DNA of 64,000 nt, from the NCBI GenBank assembly GCA_963696325.1, contig CAVOJV010000042.1, forward strand, positions 1 through 64,000. Direction: 5' to 3'. Below the pieces are notes generated by a model that saw only the letters and a list, made by a program, of their open reading frames with translations, ran no database searches and was not told where the DNA came from. The translations under genes and the position numbers were made by a program. This stretch comes from CAVOJV01 sp963696325 (GTDB lineage Bacteria; Pseudomonadota; Gammaproteobacteria; Competibacterales; Competibacteraceae). This document shows positions 28,111-37,660 of this stretch, piece after piece; position 1 is the stretch's first letter; each line of letters starts with the position of its first letter.

Positions 28111-28509
28111 ATGGAAATGAATAAGCTTAATGGCATTATCCAATCTGCCCGCAGAGATCTGCCCAATTCAAGCAAGACGGCGGTGGCGATCGACCAGGGA
28201 GCCTCCCTGGAGGAGATCTCGGAGTGCGCCGAGGAGGAAGGGTTGCACGATCTAGCCTCCGTATTGTTCGAGGCCGAGCAGGAGGCACTCCGTAAGCTCC
28301 CTAAGAGCTCCGAGGACAATACGGTGAATACCCAGGTGTTACTGCACGATTTCCGCAGGGGATTGCCCGTCAACAGTAGAACGGCGGTGGCGATCGACCA
28401 GGGAGCCTCCCTGGAGGAGATCTCGGAGTGCGCCGAGGAGGAGGGTTTGCACGAACTGGCTGCGATCTTGTTCGAGGCTGAACAGGAGAGCCTGCGTAAC
28501 AAGCTCTGA
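28111..28509 (+). CDS. Small acidic protein made of two tandem repeats, unknown function
   Basis: A 132-residue protein built from two copies of a 68-residue unit. Each contains TAVAIDQGASLEEISECAEE then EGLH-LA--LFEAEQE. The repeat is helical and very acidic, with one Cys per unit. I do not recognise a family. The two copies are identical over 62 bp of DNA (see repeat entry), including synonymous positions. Start options are ATG 28111 (MEMNKL) and ATG 28117. A TATAAT box lies just upstream. The gene stands alone. Confidence 0.65.
   Translation: MEMNKLNGIIQSARRDLPNSSKTAVAIDQGASLEEISECAEEEGLHDLASVLFEAEQEALRKLPKSSEDNTVNTQVLLHDFRRGLPVNSRTAVAIDQGASLEEISECAEEEGLHELAAILFEAEQESLRNKL
28177..28442 (+). 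repeat. 62-bp identical direct repeats within a coding sequence
   Basis: 28177-28238 and 28381-28442 are identical, 204 bp apart (68 codons). Each contains the 17-bp palindrome CCAGGGAGCCTCCCTGG. Flanking parts of the two protein repeats differ in both codon and residue. Confidence 0.95.
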
Positions 28510-28901
28510 ATTATTGCGTGTGCTATTACGGGGAGGCGGTTGGCGACTTTTTTCAGGCGGCGCTGCGCTCGCCTCCCAGGATCACTGATGGCTGTTACTC
28601 TGGCTCCCGACGGTGGCCTTAAGCCAGCTTTCCGCGTGCGACTAGTCGGGGTATCGGGCCGGACCTGTTGATTCTGCACTCCCGGCTATTCCTCTTGCAT
28701 AATGCGCTCGTTGTCCAGTACTTCACTTGCCCATTCGCCCACGTGCGGAAGCGATGGAGGTGTTTGCAACTCCCTGAAAAAGATAGCTAACAAGCTGGAA
28801 TTCACCGGGCGAATTTGACCAGCAGGGTTTAGCCTGCTACACAACAGGACAATAACAGTAAATTCCTCGTCACTTCCCTCAAACCTATGGAGGAGAAAGC
28901 T
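28510..28901. other. Intergenic region, nothing recognised
   Basis: Between the repeat-protein gene and the flavin reductase gene. No frame with a credible start or family signature was found. It presumably carries the promoter of the downstream pair. Confidence 0.5.
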
Positions 28902-29504
28902 ATGGGCCTGCCTGAGGGTCTGGTTACCCTGCCCATGGACGAGCCAATATGGGAACACTTTTTCAGTGTGTCTCCGTTGGTTTTGGTAGGCACGTTGGAA
29001 GAAGGTGGCGGGCATAATCTGGCGCCTAAGAACATGGCCATGCCCATGGGCTGGGAAAACTGGTTCGGGTTCATTTGCACGCCGCGCCATCGTACGTACC
29101 AAAACGCGTTGCGCACCAAGTCGTTCACCGTCAGTTACCCGCATCCTGAGCAGGTGGTGATCACCAGCCTTGCCGCCGCTCCGCGCCATGGTCCTTGCGA
29201 AAAGCCCGCGCTCCTGGCGCTGCCGGTATTCCCCGCCCAGGCGGTAACCGGTGTGTTGGTGGAAGGCTGTAGCATCTATCTGGAATGCGAGCTGGAGAAG
29301 ATAATCGATGACCTCGGGCCGAACAGCTTGCTCATCGGTCGGATTGTGGCAGCCCATACCCAGTCCAGAGCCTTGCGTGGCGAAGACCGTGAGGATAACG
29401 AGATTATCCGAGAAGTACCTCTATTGGTTTATCTGGGCCCCGGGCGCTTTGCCGTGCTTGACCGCAGTCAGGGGTTCCCCCTGCCTGCCGGGTTTAAACG
29501 CTGA
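28902..29504 (+). CDS. Flavin reductase-like FMN-binding protein
   Basis: About 200 residues with the flavin-reductase-like split-barrel fold: PLVLVGTLEEGGGHNLAPKN, WFGFICTPRHRTYQNALRTK, SFTVSYPHPEQVV, and the later VEGCSIYLECELEKI. These proteins bind FMN and either reduce flavin with NAD(P)H or act as oxygenase partners. The start at 28902 (MGLPEGLVTL) is preferred because GGAGGAG lies six bases upstream; 28887 is an in-frame ATG on top of that site. The stop overlaps the start of the M20 peptidase (TGATG), so the two are coupled. Confidence 0.85.
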   Translation: MGLPEGLVTLPMDEPIWEHFFSVSPLVLVGTLEEGGGHNLAPKNMAMPMGWENWFGFICTPRHRTYQNALRTKSFTVSYPHPEQVVITSLAAAPRHGPCEKPALLALPVFPAQAVTGVLVEGCSIYLECELEKIIDDLGPNSLLIGRIVAAHTQSRALRGEDREDNEIIREVPLLVYLGPGRFAVLDRSQGFPLPAGFKR

Positions 29505-30691
29505 TGTCCGCGGCCATCCGGATCCTGAGCTATCTACGGGATCGTCGGGACGAAATGGTAAATTTTCTGGAGCGCCTGGCCAACGTAGAATCACCTTCCG
29601 AGGACGGCGCTACCCATGCGCCAGCTTTTGCTGTATTCGCCGAGGCCCTGTGGGATCTTGACTTTGTGACGCGGGAACTTCCTGGCCGGAACAGCGGCGG
29701 CCAGCTCTATGCGCGGCCTCGTGAACGGCGGCGCGGGCAGCCTTTGCAGCTCTTAATTGGTCACATCGACACGGTCTGGCCGCAGGGCACGCTGAAGAAA
29801 ATGCCGGTCCGGCTGGAGCAAGGTCAGTTGCGCGGTCCCGGTGTATATGACATGAAAGGTGGGCTTACTCAGCTTATCTTTGCCCTGGAGGCGCTGCGCG
29901 TGTTGGGTCTTGCCGCGCCGGTTCTACCGCTGGTTTTCGTTAATTCCGACGAGGAAACCGGCAGTGCCGAGTCTACTGTCTGGATTGGGCGGTTGGCGCG
30001 GATCGCCAACCGCGCCTATGTGCTGGAGCCTTCCCTAGGGCGGGAGGGGCGACTCAAAACGGCGCGCAAGGGAATCGGCCGTTTCACAGCGACAATCAGG
30101 GATCAGCAGGCCCATACTGGAGCAGGCGCGGCAACAGCCGTGAATATTATCCTGGAACTGTCTCATCAGGTTCAGGGTTTATTCGCCCTCAACGATCCGC
30201 TGGCTGGCGTGGCGGTCAACGTTACCATGATCGATAGTGGACTGGGTCCAGGCGGCGGCGTGTCGGAAAGCCGTTGCGGTATCGAAGTGCGCGTCCCTAC
30301 GCGGGATGCCGCCCGGCGGATCGATAGCCGCCTGCGCGCGCTCGCGCCACTGAGGCCCGGTATGCACTTGCGGGTTACCGGCGGCTTTGGGCGGCCTCCC
30401 ATGGAACGGACTGAAGCTGGCAAAGCACTGTGGCAGGTGGCGCACGCCATGGGTCTGGAACTGGGGATGGATTTACAACAGGCTGCGGCCGGCAGTAGTT
30501 CCGATGGCAATACGACAAGTCAATATACTGCGACGCTGGATGGCCTCGGCGCTGTCGGTGATGGCGCCCACGCCCACCATGAGTTTTTGTTCGTGGACCG
30601 GTTGGTCGAACGTGCCGCGCTGTTGGCCTTGCTCATTCTGGCCCCGCCAATCGAGACCTTAAATTGTCCTGAATTGACTAGCGTAAACTAA
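29504..30691 (+). CDS. M20-family metallopeptidase, carboxypeptidase G2-like
   Basis: A 395-residue di-zinc amidohydrolase/peptidase. Metal ligands and catalytic residues appear in order: LLIGHIDTVWPQGT (His and Asp), GPGVYDMKGGLTQL (bridging Asp), VNSDEETGSAEST (catalytic Glu pair), VLEPSLGREG (ligand) and AHAHHEFLFVDR (last His). The lid/dimerisation domain lies at residues 180-295. The likely reaction is removal of a C-terminal residue or an N-acyl group. It overlaps the flavin reductase stop by one base. No signal peptide, so cytoplasmic. Confidence 0.9.
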   Translation: MSAAIRILSYLRDRRDEMVNFLERLANVESPSEDGATHAPAFAVFAEALWDLDFVTRELPGRNSGGQLYARPRERRRGQPLQLLIGHIDTVWPQGTLKKMPVRLEQGQLRGPGVYDMKGGLTQLIFALEALRVLGLAAPVLPLVFVNSDEETGSAESTVWIGRLARIANRAYVLEPSLGREGRLKTARKGIGRFTATIRDQQAHTGAGAATAVNIILELSHQVQGLFALNDPLAGVAVNVTMIDSGLGPGGGVSESRCGIEVRVPTRDAARRIDSRLRALAPLRPGMHLRVTGGFGRPPMERTEAGKALWQVAHAMGLELGMDLQQAAAGSSSDGNTTSQYTATLDGLGAVGDGAHAHHEFLFVDRLVERAALLALLILAPPIETLNCPELTSVN

Positions 30692-30870
30692 TGAGATTAC
30701 CCAAGGATTGCAGTTTATTATTATCACGGCGCGCTGCCTGATCCAAAATTGTCAGGAATAGCTGGGCAGAGGGGTTGCGTTCGGCTCGAGTTATGGTATA
30801 GGGATTCTGGTGACCGAAGTTGTGGCAAACACTTAGGTCTTGATTTAATGGCCTCCAGGGACAGCGGTAG

Positions 30871-33666
30871 ATGGAACTGAAGACGCGGCTTACGCAACAG
30901 GGGCAGGCACAGGCGGGTGATCGCTTGGACGATGCAGAACTTAAGCACAGGACAGAGCCGATGAGCAGCGATTCCACCCCGGTAAATACGCCTGGTGCCG
31001 GTGGGATGAGTCACTCCCAGCCTTCGGCGGTTGATGCCGAGACCAGCGAGGGGGAGGGCGATGCTGCTGTTGCCATCAATTCACTCGATGCCCTGGAAGC
31101 GGGCCTGGAAATTGGGCCTCACAACCACCGTTTCCGGTTGATGCGCAAGATCTCGCCAGGCAGCAAGGGACGGGTTTGGCTGGCGCAGGATCTGGCGGGA
31201 ACCGAGCAGGATACCCGTGCGCGTTTCAAGGCGCTGAAGATAAAGGCGCTGAAGATATACGCCCTGCCGCCGCACGAGCAGGCCCGCCTCCAGGAGCCGC
31301 TGGTAAAAGAGGATAGCAAAGCCGCACGCCTGGACCTCATGACGCTGCGTTCCAACCTTGTCAAGCTCCAGCTCAGGACCGAAATCGCAGCTCGCCTCAA
31401 TCATGCCAACATCGTTAAGGTGTATGGCTGGCGCCAGGGCAAGGATGGGTGGCCTTTCCTGGAGATGGAGTACCTGGATCAGCGGGCGGGTTGCACGCTG
31501 GATCAGTTGCTCCGCAAGGAAGGCAATCCTGGACTGGGGTTGGAGCATACTCTGAAACCGTTGCCTGCCATCGCAGAAGCCCTGGACTATTCCCACCGTG
31601 AGCATCGCTTGGCGCACCGCGACCTGAAGCTGGAGAAGGTGTTCATCAACGCTCAGGGTCTGGTCAAGCTGTTGGATTTCGGTCTGGTGGATGATATGCG
31701 GGAAAGTCGCGACCCGGTTGCAGCCTTTGATACCGGGGCCAGCCCACCGCAGGAGGCAATGCCGGAATCGCAGGTGGTGGAGCAAACCCGCTTCAAGCAG
31801 GATGTCAGTGGCCTGGCCTCGCTCATTTACGAAATGCTGACGGGCAAATCGCCCTTCAGTGAACAGGCGCCTGCTGGTTGGGACCCGACCAAATGGCCGA
31901 TGAAACCGACCGAACTCACCGAGGCGGCGTGGAAGCTGTTGAAGCAAAGCCTGAATCCTCAGAGCGAAGCCTGTCCTCCCAGCGCTGGGGAACTGGTTCG
32001 ACGTCTGCTAACGGCGCAGGGAAAGTCGGGGATAGGCAGCCATTACGCGGTTCCGGCGTGGTTGCCGGCACTGCTTGCTGTGGGCGTGCTGGGGGGGGGG
32101 ATCGCGTGGTATGTCCACAAATCCAGGCCAACTGCCGGGCCGGGTGTTACGCAACCGTTAACCACCACGGGGCGGGAGGCCGTTCGTGTGCTGCCGGAGC
32201 CGCTTGCCGCCAAGCAGCAGTCGACTGGGGCGGAAGAAACCAACCGGTTTGCCGAGGCAGCGGGTCGACAGCAACAACAGGAAGCGCAACTTGCCCAGGA
32301 GATGGACGATAGTTCCTACGCGGCGGCGGAGCGGATCGACAGCGTCGCTGCATACCATATCTACCTGCAGCGTTGCCCGGATTGCGCTCATCGGGAAGCG
32401 GCCGATGCGGCTATCAAGGAACTGGAGACAAAGGCAAAAGGCGCTGAACTCAAGGCGCAGTTTGAAGCGCACCTGAAGGCGCGGGAACTGGTCAGCAGTG
32501 GCCGTGATAAGGGTTCCGCTATGAGCGTGCTCGGAGAACTGGAGTCCTTGAATCCTCAGGATCGCTTCGTCTCGGACGGTAAAAAGCGTATCGCCATGAC
32601 CTACGGGGAACTGGCCAGGGAAAGCCTGGACAAGGCCAACTTTGCGGAAGCACGCAGTTGGCTGGCGAAAGGGACTGCCCTGCAAGCGGGGCTCGAGGCA
32701 TTGGCGGTCTTAGCCCTGGAAGTGGATAGAGCCGAGCTAAAAGCCCAGGATGACGCTGCGTACACACAGGCTGAACGGACCCATACACAAAAATCCTATC
32801 AAGCCTATCTGGATGCCTGCGCCCCGTCCTGCGGGCATCGGAATGAGGCGGCGGCGGCGATAGAACGCTTGAAGTCCAATCCACCCTCGCCATCCAACAC
32901 GGTATTCCGCGATCGGTTTGCGGATGGCAGTTTAGGACCGGAACTGGTGGTGATTCCAGAAGGCAACTTCACCATGGGTTCGGGGGGGGAGGAAAAGGGT
33001 CGCTTCAGCGACGAGCATTTGCACTCAGTACGGATCGCCAAATCGTTTGCGCTCGGCAAATATGAAGTGATGTTCGAGGAATATGATCGCTTCGCCGAGG
33101 CTACGGGGCGCAAGAAACCGGACGATAAAGGGTGGGGCCGAGGCCGCCGTCCAGTGATCAATGTGGACTGGAATGATGCGATGGCCTTTACGGAATGGCT
33201 GTCGGCGCAGACCAAGCAGCGCTACCGGTTGCCCACGGAGGCGGAATGGGAGTATGCGACCCGCGCCGGTACTCAGACTGCCCGTTACTGGGGCGATGAC
33301 CCGAACCAAGGCTGTGATTACGCCAATGGCGCGGATCTGGTGGGCAAGCGCTTGTTCACCGGTTGGAATGTCATGAATTGCCATGACGGCTACGTGTATA
33401 CGGCGCCGGTGGGGAGCTTTAAACCCAATCCGTTCGGTCTCTATGATATGTTAGGAAACGTATTGGAATGGACCTGCTCGGCCTATGATGAAAGCTATAA
33501 TGGCGCGGAACAGCACTGTGCGCCTAAGGAACGTGTTCTGCATTTTGTGTCCCGGGGTGGGTCCTGGAGCGATGAGCCGCGCAGCCTGCGTTCCGCGGAT
33601 CGTCATAAGGGTACCCCGGAATTTTTGGAATACTTTGTCGGGTTTCGTCTCGCCAGGGAATTATAG
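30871..33666 (+). CDS. Membrane Ser/Thr kinase fused to an FGE domain
   Basis: A 931-residue protein. The cytoplasmic kinase domain (about 85-375) has glycine loop SPGSKGRVWLAQDL, a VAIK-like ALKI motif carried twice by a 15-bp duplication, catalytic HRDLKLEKVF (Asn replaced by Lys), DFG in KLLDFGLVDD, and helical C-lobe. One transmembrane helix (about 392-412, WLPALLAVGVLGGGIAWYV) follows. A helical, tetratricopeptide-like region (450-660) leads to an FGE domain (677-931): LVVIPEGNFTMGSGGEEKGR, YRLPTEAEWEYATRAG, YDMLGNVLEWTCSAYDESYN, FVSRGGSW ... GFRLAREL. The topology suggests an outward-facing FGE sensor controlling the kinase. ATG 30961 is an alternative start. The next gene encodes an FHA protein. 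Confidence 0.88.
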   Translation: MELKTRLTQQGQAQAGDRLDDAELKHRTEPMSSDSTPVNTPGAGGMSHSQPSAVDAETSEGEGDAAVAINSLDALEAGLEIGPHNHRFRLMRKISPGSKGRVWLAQDLAGTEQDTRARFKALKIKALKIYALPPHEQARLQEPLVKEDSKAARLDLMTLRSNLVKLQLRTEIAARLNHANIVKVYGWRQGKDGWPFLEMEYLDQRAGCTLDQLLRKEGNPGLGLEHTLKPLPAIAEALDYSHREHRLAHRDLKLEKVFINAQGLVKLLDFGLVDDMRESRDPVAAFDTGASPPQEAMPESQVVEQTRFKQDVSGLASLIYEMLTGKSPFSEQAPAGWDPTKWPMKPTELTEAAWKLLKQSLNPQSEACPPSAGELVRRLLTAQGKSGIGSHYAVPAWLPALLAVGVLGGGIAWYVHKSRPTAGPGVTQPLTTTGREAVRVLPEPLAAKQQSTGAEETNRFAEAAGRQQQQEAQLAQEMDDSSYAAAERIDSVAAYHIYLQRCPDCAHREAADAAIKELETKAKGAELKAQFEAHLKARELVSSGRDKGSAMSVLGELESLNPQDRFVSDGKKRIAMTYGELARESLDKANFAEARSWLAKGTALQAGLEALAVLALEVDRAELKAQDDAAYTQAERTHTQKSYQAYLDACAPSCGHRNEAAAAIERLKSNPPSPSNTVFRDRFADGSLGPELVVIPEGNFTMGSGGEEKGRFSDEHLHSVRIAKSFALGKYEVMFEEYDRFAEATGRKKPDDKGWGRGRRPVINVDWNDAMAFTEWLSAQTKQRYRLPTEAEWEYATRAGTQTARYWGDDPNQGCDYANGADLVGKRLFTGWNVMNCHDGYVYTAPVGSFKPNPFGLYDMLGNVLEWTCSAYDESYNGAEQHCAPKERVLHFVSRGGSWSDEPRSLRSADRHKGTPEFLEYFVGFRLAREL
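31228..31257 (+). repeat. 15-bp tandem duplication in the kinase ATP-binding region
   Basis: AAGGCGCTGAAGATA occurs at 31228-31242 and 31243-31257, in frame. It inserts a second KALKI next to the beta-3 lysine motif of the kinase domain. Confidence 0.95.
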
Positions 33667-33711
33667 TAAATAGCCTTCCAGCGCATATCCAAAGGAAAAA
33701 TTGTCGCCGCC

Positions 33712-35436
33712 ATGTCTATCGAAGACTTTGTGTGTCCGCCTGCGTTGCAACGCTTTTTGAATTTCCAACCCGAGCAATTGGGCGCTACTCCGGCCAATGT
33801 ACAAATGTTGGAAGAACTGCTGCGTCAAATGCTGCAAAACACCAGTGGCAATATTGAAGCTGACCGGCGGGCGCTTGAGCATTTTCAGTCGTTGTGCGGA
33901 CTGGATGAGGAACTCGTGGCCGCTTATGAACAACGGCTATCGCGGTCGCTGGAGAATGAGCCGCTCATTCGCATCAGTCTTACCAGCGGACTGGATTACG
34001 AGCCAGGAGCTACTGGTAGTCTGTCCGCCCTGCTTACGAATACGACCGGGCAGTGGCTCCGTGAAGTAAAAATCCGCTTCAGTTCGCCTGATTTGCACTT
34101 GTCTGAGCACGCCCAATCACGCCCATTCAGGTTGGTGGGTGAACACGAGACGTTGCCGATTTCCATGACCTATGAGGCACCTGAACGGTCCATGCTGGCA
34201 GTACTGTTCCTGGAGGCTGATGTCTGCGATCAGCAGGGCGAGTGGCATGCGTACCATAACCGCCACGATGTGCTACTCAGGTTTCCTGACCTCGGCAGCG
34301 CCGACCGTGGCGTGGAGGTGCTTACCACGGACAGCATGGGGCATCTAAATAGCCTTGCCCCCGTCAGGCCGGCCCGGCAGGATGGTTTCCAGGATGCCGA
34401 TTTGTTCATTGTCGGCGACGACGAATCGGTTAGTAGTTCAAACGATAAACCGCTTACCGATTTGGAAACGGCAATGCCCATCGAACTGGAACTCGACCCC
34501 GAGCGGACCCGTAGCCTACAAGATCAGGTGTCTGCCCCGGTGTCTGCCAAGGCGCGTTCCTCCAGTCGCGGCACTGCGCTGACTCGTGCCCTGTTGCGCA
34601 GCCAGAATCCACAGCAGGCGCCGGAACGCGTCGAACTGGTATCGCGGCCGTTCATGGTGTTTGGACGCTACAATGAAAACACGGGCAAGGGATTCGGCGA
34701 TTTTTCCCTGGGGTTCCTGCCTGATTACGGGCGTATATCCCGCTTGCAATGCACTGTTTGCGCCATGGATGATGGGTTGGCCGCCATGCATGTCAGCGGT
34801 TACGAGCACAGCTATACCGGATTGAATTCAGTGCGGCTGAGCAGAGGCCGCTGGCAGCGCCTGGAGTCCAAGGATATCCTGGATATTTGTGGGCTTTACC
34901 GCTTGAAGGTGGGGCTGGCGTGGGACCTGTCGGCCAGTGCTACCGGCGCGGGTGGAGCCTCCCTGCAGGGGCAGGAATTGGGGGCGCGCCTGTTGGACGT
35001 CATTGATTTGCTAAAACAACTCGATCAAACGGGCACCGATAGTGTGAAGCAACAGTTAAAAACCAGCTACGGCGCTTTCATGCGCATGCAGCACCAGGCG
35101 GCTCAGCGCAACGGCGTCGATAGTCCCGGACCGTTGCTATACGCTCGGTTTTACCGCGAAGATGCGGCCCAGCGCCGGGTAACCCACATCTATTTGCCCA
35201 AACGGTTGCCTTTGGGGAGTTCCCAGCTTGCTGGGTTACAGATCGATGCCGAGGGCGTAGTACCCCAGCATGCCGAATTACAGTTCAAGGATGGCATGTA
35301 CTGGATTCAAAATCTGGCGGCGCCGGGTGAGGTGCGGGTGGGTACCCATCCATTGGGGTCCGAGGAGATCCTGCCTCTGGAAGATGGGGATACCATCGAC
35401 ATCGGCACGGCGCGGTTCACCTTCGAGGGTTACTGA
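33712..35436 (+). CDS. FHA-domain protein with beta-sandwich N-terminus
   Basis: A 574-residue protein probably reading phosphothreonine marks made by the kinase encoded 45 bp upstream. Residues 1-75 are helical. Residues 85-190 form a beta-sandwich (RISLTSGLDYEPGATGSLSA). A low-complexity linker follows. An FHA-like domain at 310-400 has PFMVFGRYNENTGKGFGDFS, GRISRLQCTVCAM and the SGYEHSYTGLNSVRL loop. A second FHA-like fold at the C-terminus (505-574) has PLGSSQLAGLQIDAEGVVPQ, HAELQFKDGMYWIQNL and LEDGDTIDIG. The stop overlaps the convergent dppC-like gene by seven bases. Confidence 0.8.
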   Translation: MSIEDFVCPPALQRFLNFQPEQLGATPANVQMLEELLRQMLQNTSGNIEADRRALEHFQSLCGLDEELVAAYEQRLSRSLENEPLIRISLTSGLDYEPGATGSLSALLTNTTGQWLREVKIRFSSPDLHLSEHAQSRPFRLVGEHETLPISMTYEAPERSMLAVLFLEADVCDQQGEWHAYHNRHDVLLRFPDLGSADRGVEVLTTDSMGHLNSLAPVRPARQDGFQDADLFIVGDDESVSSSNDKPLTDLETAMPIELELDPERTRSLQDQVSAPVSAKARSSSRGTALTRALLRSQNPQQAPERVELVSRPFMVFGRYNENTGKGFGDFSLGFLPDYGRISRLQCTVCAMDDGLAAMHVSGYEHSYTGLNSVRLSRGRWQRLESKDILDICGLYRLKVGLAWDLSASATGAGGASLQGQELGARLLDVIDLLKQLDQTGTDSVKQQLKTSYGAFMRMQHQAAQRNGVDSPGPLLYARFYREDAAQRRVTHIYLPKRLPLGSSQLAGLQIDAEGVVPQHAELQFKDGMYWIQNLAAPGEVRVGTHPLGSEEILPLEDGDTIDIGTARFTFEGY

Positions 35437-36335
35437 GCCGGACCCCGCGCGCGTGGATCGAGGGCATCTTGCAGGCCGTCACCCAGGAAGTTAAACGCCA
35501 TTACCGTTATGAAGATCAGAATCCCCGGATAGAAGGCCAACGCGGGGGCTGACCAGATCAATTCCTGGGCGTTGCTAAGCATGTTGCCCCAACTCGGCAG
35601 CGGCGGCTGGATGCCCAGGCCCAGAAAGCTCAATACCGACTCCAGCAGAATGACATTCCCCACCGAGAGCGTGGTCGCGATGACAATGGGAGAGGTTACG
35701 TTGGGCAGGATATGCACCGCCATGATCCGCAACGGCCTGGCGCCGATGCTGCGCGCTGCCAGCACGTAGTCGCGCTCCCGTACGCTCAGGGTGGCTCCCC
35801 TGACCAGTCGCGCTACGGTGGTCCAGCCAAACAGCGCGACGATCGCGACGATCCGGTATAGGCTAACCGCCTCACCGTGACTCAGCGCCGTCGGCAGGCC
35901 CAGCTTGTCGAGGTCCACGGCCGCCAGCACGATGAGCAGCGGCAGCAGGGGTAGGGCGATGACGCTGTCGGTGCAACGCATCAGTAGGCTGTCGAGATAG
36001 CCTCCCCAGTAACCCGCTGCCAGGCCCACCAGCGTACCGATCAGCGCCGCTGTCAAGGCGCCGACGATACCCACCAGCAGTGACACCCGCCCGCCATAGA
36101 GCAGTCGCAGCAGCAGATCCCGGCCCAGTTCGTCCGTGCCCAGGGGATGCGTCGCCGAGGGCGGCTGGAGGCGGTTAAACAGGTTCACCGTCTCGGCGTC
36201 AAGATCCAGCGACCGGGCGATGAGGGGTGCCAACAGGGTTAGCATGACCAAGCTGCACAACAGCAGTCCACCCGTGACTGCCAGCCGGTAGGCGAGGAAA
36301 CGTCGCAGGGTCACTCGCCAAGGGGATAGGATCAT
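35430..36335 (-). CDS. Peptide/nickel ABC transporter permease, DppC/OppC-type
   Basis: A 301-residue inner-membrane permease with six helices. The EAA loop signature is GARPLRIMAVHILPNVTSPI, and the family N-terminal segment with HPLGTDELGRDLLLRLLYGG precedes the transmembrane core. It pairs with the DppB-type permease encoded just upstream (four-base overlap, ATGA). With the binding protein at 37.7-39.3 kb it forms a peptide importer. No ATPase subunits are encoded next to it, so these must be supplied from elsewhere. Confidence 0.92.
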   Translation of the reverse strand: MILSPWRVTLRRFLAYRLAVTGGLLLCSLVMLTLLAPLIARSLDLDAETVNLFNRLQPPSATHPLGTDELGRDLLLRLLYGGRVSLLVGIVGALTAALIGTLVGLAAGYWGGYLDSLLMRCTDSVIALPLLPLLIVLAAVDLDKLGLPTALSHGEAVSLYRIVAIVALFGWTTVARLVRGATLSVRERDYVLAARSIGARPLRIMAVHILPNVTSPIVIATTLSVGNVILLESVLSFLGLGIQPPLPSWGNMLSNAQELIWSAPALAFYPGILIFITVMAFNFLGDGLQDALDPRARGPAQ

Positions 36336-37285
36336 CGATAGGCAATCCGTGGGTCCAGCCAGGCATAGACCAGATCCGCCAGCAGATTACCGGTGAGGGT
36401 TACCAGGGTTGCCAGGAGCAGGGCCACCAGCGCCAGTTTGAAATCGTTACCCAGGATGGCGTCATAGATCAGCTTGCCCATGCCCGGCCAGGCGAATACG
36501 GTTTCGGTGATCAGCGCCCCGGAGAACAGGTTGCCAAATTCCAGCGCGAGTACCGTGACGACCGGAATCATGGCGTTGCGCAGCGCATGCCGGAGCACGA
36601 CGCGGGTAGCGCTGGCCCCCTTGGCCCGGGCGGTGCGAATGTAGTCCTGGCGCATGACCTCCAGCAATGCGCCCCGCAGAAAGCGGGTATGGCCGCCTAC
36701 GCTGGCAATGGTCAGGGTAGCGACCGGCAGTACCGAGTAGTTGAGACCATGCCGGAATCCATCATCCTCGAGGCTGCCGGTGCCGCCTGCCGGCAGCCAG
36801 CCCAAGAGGACGGCGAAGACGATAATCAGCATGAGCGCCAGCCAGAACACCGGCGTGGAGATCCCGGCGAAGGCCAGGCAATTGATGACATAGTCGCGGG
36901 CTGAGTACGGCTTCAACGCGGCGTAAATGCCAGCCGGAAAGGCGATGCCAAGAGACAGCAAGAAACTGGTCCCGAGCAGGGTAAGGGTATTCAAGAGCGG
37001 CTGCCCCAGCACCTCGAGTACCGGCATGGCGTACAGGCGGGAATAGCCAAAATTTCCGCTCAGGGCGTCGATAAGCCAGTGGTACCAGCGTTGGATAATG
37101 GGTTGCTCCAGACCGTATAGCGCTTTCAGACGCTGGGCATCGCTGACGGTCAGGCTGGGATCGGCGCTGATCATGAGATCGATCGGATCGCCTGGCATCA
37201 GCCCGATAAGGCCATAAATCAGGAAGGACATGAATGTCAGTACCACGGCCCCTTGCAGCAGGCGATTGAGCACCAGCCTTAGCAT
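36332..37285 (-). CDS. Peptide/nickel ABC transporter permease, DppB/OppB-type
   Basis: A 317-residue permease with six predicted helices. It starts MLRLVLNRLLQGAVVLTFMS with the conserved LIGLMPGDPIDLMI segment. The EAA loop is GASATRVVLRHALRNAMIPV and the C-terminal WLDPRIAYR is typical of DppB. The start at 37285 has a strong GAGGAG site. It is followed by the DppC-type gene with a four-base overlap. The substrate-binding protein gene is upstream, separated by a 375-bp gap. Confidence 0.93.
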   Translation of the reverse strand: MLRLVLNRLLQGAVVLTFMSFLIYGLIGLMPGDPIDLMISADPSLTVSDAQRLKALYGLEQPIIQRWYHWLIDALSGNFGYSRLYAMPVLEVLGQPLLNTLTLLGTSFLLSLGIAFPAGIYAALKPYSARDYVINCLAFAGISTPVFWLALMLIIVFAVLLGWLPAGGTGSLEDDGFRHGLNYSVLPVATLTIASVGGHTRFLRGALLEVMRQDYIRTARAKGASATRVVLRHALRNAMIPVVTVLALEFGNLFSGALITETVFAWPGMGKLIYDAILGNDFKLALVALLLATLVTLTGNLLADLVYAWLDPRIAYR

Positions 37286-37660
37286 CGTTGGGTTCTCCTC
37301 AAGCGGGCGGGGAACGGTTGAGTCAATGGAGTGATGAGTCTACATACCCCTGTGGCTCGGTCATAAGCCACCATCCTTCCAATGGGGTTGACCGTGCCAG
37401 CAAAAAGATGTGAGAGAAATACCCGTTACCTTTCCGCAAGACCTCCAGTTTCGCCGTCCAATAATTGATCTGCAGTCACCGCTTGGTGCAGTCAATCGGT
37501 TGGGTTTCTCAGGCTCGCGGCAATGTCTCGATATCATCAACGCCCAGCAAAACAACCTGTTTTCCTATCTGTCTGCCGTTGCACAGAAGCAAATTCCACT
37601 CTGAAGGTCGCTCTCAAGAAAGGGCGGTGAGAAGCCGCCAAGCGCCGTAAAGCATAGTAT
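37286..37660. other. Gap between binding-protein and permease genes
   Basis: This 375-bp interval is unusually long inside a transporter operon. No frame shows family features on either strand. The ATPase genes that often follow a peptide-binding protein are not here, not even as fragments. Confidence 0.5.

Noticed and set aside
37361..37555. Possible transposase fragment in the transporter gap
   Set aside because: No recognisable motif on either strand; not enough to call.
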